Source of the DNA: CAZGHF01 sp043797305
GTDB taxonomy: Bacteria > Patescibacteriota > Minisyncoccia > UBA6257 > GWB1-50-10
Direction: 5' to 3'
Length of the DNA stretch: 41,930 nucleotides
NCBI GenBank assembly: GCA_043797305.1
Contig: JAZDPW010000001.1
Span: 1 to 41,930 of the forward strand
Below, one piece after another: positions 40,243-41,930 of the stretch (position 1 is the first letter of the stretch; each line of letters starts with the position of its first letter). Both the position numbers and the translations under genes were made by a program. The notes under the pieces were generated by a model. The model was given only the letters and a program-made list of their open reading frames with translations, was not told the DNA's origin and made no database searches.

Positions 40243-41930
40243 ACGCAGAAACTAAAAATTGCCAAAACTGCAAACAGGAGTTCCGGATTGAGCCGGAAGA
40301 CTTCAATTTTTACGAAAAGATTGACGTCCCACCGCCGAAGCTTTGTCCGGATTGCCGGACGCAGAGGCGGATGATATGGCGCAACGAAAGAATTCTACAC
40401 AAGAGGAGATCCAGCCTTTCTAACAAAGAGATAATTAGCCAGTACGCAAGCGATAGTCCATTTCCAATATTTGATGTCTATGAATTTCACGCTCGGGAAT
40501 GGATTCCTAAAAGCTTAGAATACGATTTGAAGCGGAAGTTCTTTGAGCAGTTTCGGGAACTCCAGCTCCAAGTTCCTCGTTGTGCGTTGCTGACCGATCT
40601 TCAATCAATTGAGAACGGCAGCTCTTATCAAAATTCAGCTAGCCGGAACAAGCGTTGTTATATGGTAAGCGCATCGGGTGACAATGAGGATTGTATGTAT
40701 AGTAATAACTTGGATTATTCAAAATCCTCAATGGATTGCCTTTGGTGCCGTCGAGTTGAATATTCTTATGACTCTATTGATTCCCTTGATTGCAGTCATG
40801 TTTTCTTCTCACAGGAATGTCGTCAGTGCAATAGGTGCTGGTTTTCTTATGATTGCCGGAATTGCGTTGATTGTTTCGGATGTGTTGGTCTTCGAAATAA
40901 ATCATATTGTTTGTGGAATGAACAGCTGACTAAAGAAGAATATGAATCGCGGGTCGGGAAGGTGCTGAAAAATTTAACCTTGGAGCAAGTTCTTGGTTTT
41001 CAGTCACAGCTTGGGAAAACGGCACTTTCTTTCCCGAGAAAATACGCTCATGTAGATACTAGGAGTGCGCCGACTTGCGCAGGCGATTATATTATTAACT
41101 CTCAAAGTGTGTTTCGGGGTTTTACTATCCATGATAGTCAGAATGTCCGATATTGTTCCAAAATAATAGCTAGTCGTGAATGTCTTGATGTTACAGATTG
41201 GGGCGATCCCGGGGAGCTTTGTTATGAGAGCGTCACTGTGGGAAGGGGGGTGTACAGGGTCCTTTTTTCAAATAATTGTTGGCCGGAATGCAGGGAGCTG
41301 CAGTATTGCGATTCCTGCTCGAACTCTCACCACTTGTTCGGTTGTGTGGGGCTGAAGAATGCTTCGTACTGCATTTTGAATAAAAAGTACCCGGAAGCGG
41401 AATATGAACAGCTTGTGTCGGCAATAATCGAAGATATGAGGAGGCGAGGGGAATACGGCGAATTTTTCCCGAAAGAATTTTCTCCATTTCCTTACAATGA
41501 GAGTATCGCTCAAGAAAATTTTCCTCTAACTAGAAAAGAAGCGGTCGGTAAGGGCTTTAATTGGCGGGATAGTGACAAAAGAGATTATGAAATAACGATG
41601 AAAGTTGCGGATGTGTCTCAAAATATAAGTCGGGTAAGCAATTCAATTTTGAAAGAGGTTATAGGTTGTGCCCACGGTGGCAAGTGTAATCACGAATGCG
41701 CGACTGCGTTTAAAATTGTGCCGGAGGAGCTCAAATTCTATCGGCAATTCGGCCTGCCTCTACCGCAACTTTGTTTCAATTGCCGCCACGCGGCGAGATT
41801 TGCCCAGCGGAATCTGCCGAAACTTTGGAAGGGTTCCTGTAAATGCGCCGGTCAAAAATCCGATAACGGAGTTTATCATAACGTTGCCAATCACCCTCAC
41901 GGAGCAGGGAAGTGTCCAAACAAGTTTGAG
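40239..41930 (+). CDS. Cysteine-rich zinc-ribbon repeat protein Z11 (cut by window edge)
   Basis: The reading frame is open for 564 codons from the ATG that overlaps Z10 to the window end; only about 25-30 residues of the C-terminus should be missing. It begins MNAETKNCQNCKQEF. Ribbon B has lost its cysteines (HKRRSSLSNKEIISQYASD, then VYEFHAREW), as in Z4. The tracts end CFGCVGLRNKSYCLWNE and LFGCVGLKNASYCILNK. The motif is YGEFFPKEFSPFPYNES. The C-terminal ribbon A has the CAHGGKCNHEC knuckle shared with Z2 and Z8, and the last visible part has CKC, NHPHG and CPNKFE. Confidence 0.85.
   Translation, partial: MNAETKNCQNCKQEFRIEPEDFNFYEKIDVPPPKLCPDCRTQRRMIWRNERILHKRRSSLSNKEIISQYASDSPFPIFDVYEFHAREWIPKSLEYDLKRKFFEQFRELQLQVPRCALLTDLQSIENGSSYQNSASRNKRCYMVSASGDNEDCMYSNNLDYSKSSMDCLWCRRVEYSYDSIDSLDCSHVFFSQECRQCNRCWFSYDCRNCVDCFGCVGLRNKSYCLWNEQLTKEEYESRVGKVLKNLTLEQVLGFQSQLGKTALSFPRKYAHVDTRSAPTCAGDYIINSQSVFRGFTIHDSQNVRYCSKIIASRECLDVTDWGDPGELCYESVTVGRGVYRVLFSNNCWPECRELQYCDSCSNSHHLFGCVGLKNASYCILNKKYPEAEYEQLVSAIIEDMRRRGEYGEFFPKEFSPFPYNESIAQENFPLTRKEAVGKGFNWRDSDKRDYEITMKVADVSQNISRVSNSILKEVIGCAHGGKCNHECATAFKIVPEELKFYRQFGLPLPQLCFNCRHAARFAQRNLPKLWKGSCKCAGQKSDNGVYHNVANHPHGAGKCPNKFE

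Noticed and set aside
40678..40929. An 83-codon hydrophobic ORF inside Z11
   Set aside because: It is an alternative frame of Z11; the Z11 frame carries the family cysteine motifs through the same bases.
12026..41930. Possibility that the repeated genes are a CRISPR array or a single giant repeat protein
   Set aside because: Units are about 1.7 kb complete genes with starts and stops, not short repeats with spacers. Copies are clearly diverged, so they are not a collapsed or expanded assembly repeat of one gene.
121..41930. Alternative genetic code with TGA as Gly or Trp, known in some CPR lineages
   Set aside because: TGA ends many clear genes exactly where family length predicts (rpoC, pepA, Z genes) and is used in ATGA overlaps. 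No conserved Gly or Trp position is coded by TGA.

Overview
The window reads as a chromosomal segment of a Candidate Phyla Radiation bacterium, most likely of the Parcubacteria/Patescibacteria type. The basis is compact housekeeping proteins (UvrC without its C-terminal helix-hairpin-helix part, a short UvrA), 4-bp ATGA gene overlaps, a sigma region-4/HARE-HTH regulator, and a membrane trio ending in a VirD4/TraD-like ATPase. All clear genes are on the + strand. TGA acts as a stop throughout, so recoded-TGA lineages are unlikely. No stretch longer than about 210 bp lacks a gene, and no rRNA, tRNA, CRISPR array or transposase was seen.

Layout. 1-5501: rpoC, rpsF, ssb, rpsR and a PAP2 phosphatase. 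5570-11880: the excision-repair set uvrB, uvrA and uvrC, with a small Pro/Gln-rich protein between uvrA and uvrC. 11896-15570: the first two members (Z1, Z2) of a large cysteine-rich family. 15632-24600: an FAD-linked oxidase, secD, secF, the sigma4-HARE regulator, the three-gene membrane/ATPase cluster and cutA. 24608-26337: Z3. 26465-27991: a leucyl aminopeptidase. 27995-41930: eight more family members head to tail (Z4-Z11), the last cut by the window edge.

The outstanding feature is the Z family: eleven paralogues of about 553-603 aa, with no recognised function. Each has paired zinc ribbons at both ends, two cysteine-rich tracts of 11-12-residue period (possibly short beta-solenoids), and a conserved motif of the type GEFFPPELSPFAYNET. 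Members are mostly joined by GTATGA stop/start overlaps. The copies differ in zinc ligands, and Z2 and Z8 share an unusually similar 3' part, so the array looks as if it diversifies by duplication and recombination.

A second striking feature is a leader element of about 134 bp with 14-15-bp terminal inverted repeats and an internal hairpin. It lies before rpoC, ssb and secD, and in all three cases its right arm contains the first two bases of the start codon. This suggests a shared RNA leader that could hide the start codon.

A third theme is short palindromic repeats. Some sit in frame inside uvrA, uvrC, the FAD oxidase, pepA and Z2. Others sit at gene ends, next to duplicated gene tails (uvrB, Z2, Z4) or duplicated gene heads (Z1, Z4).
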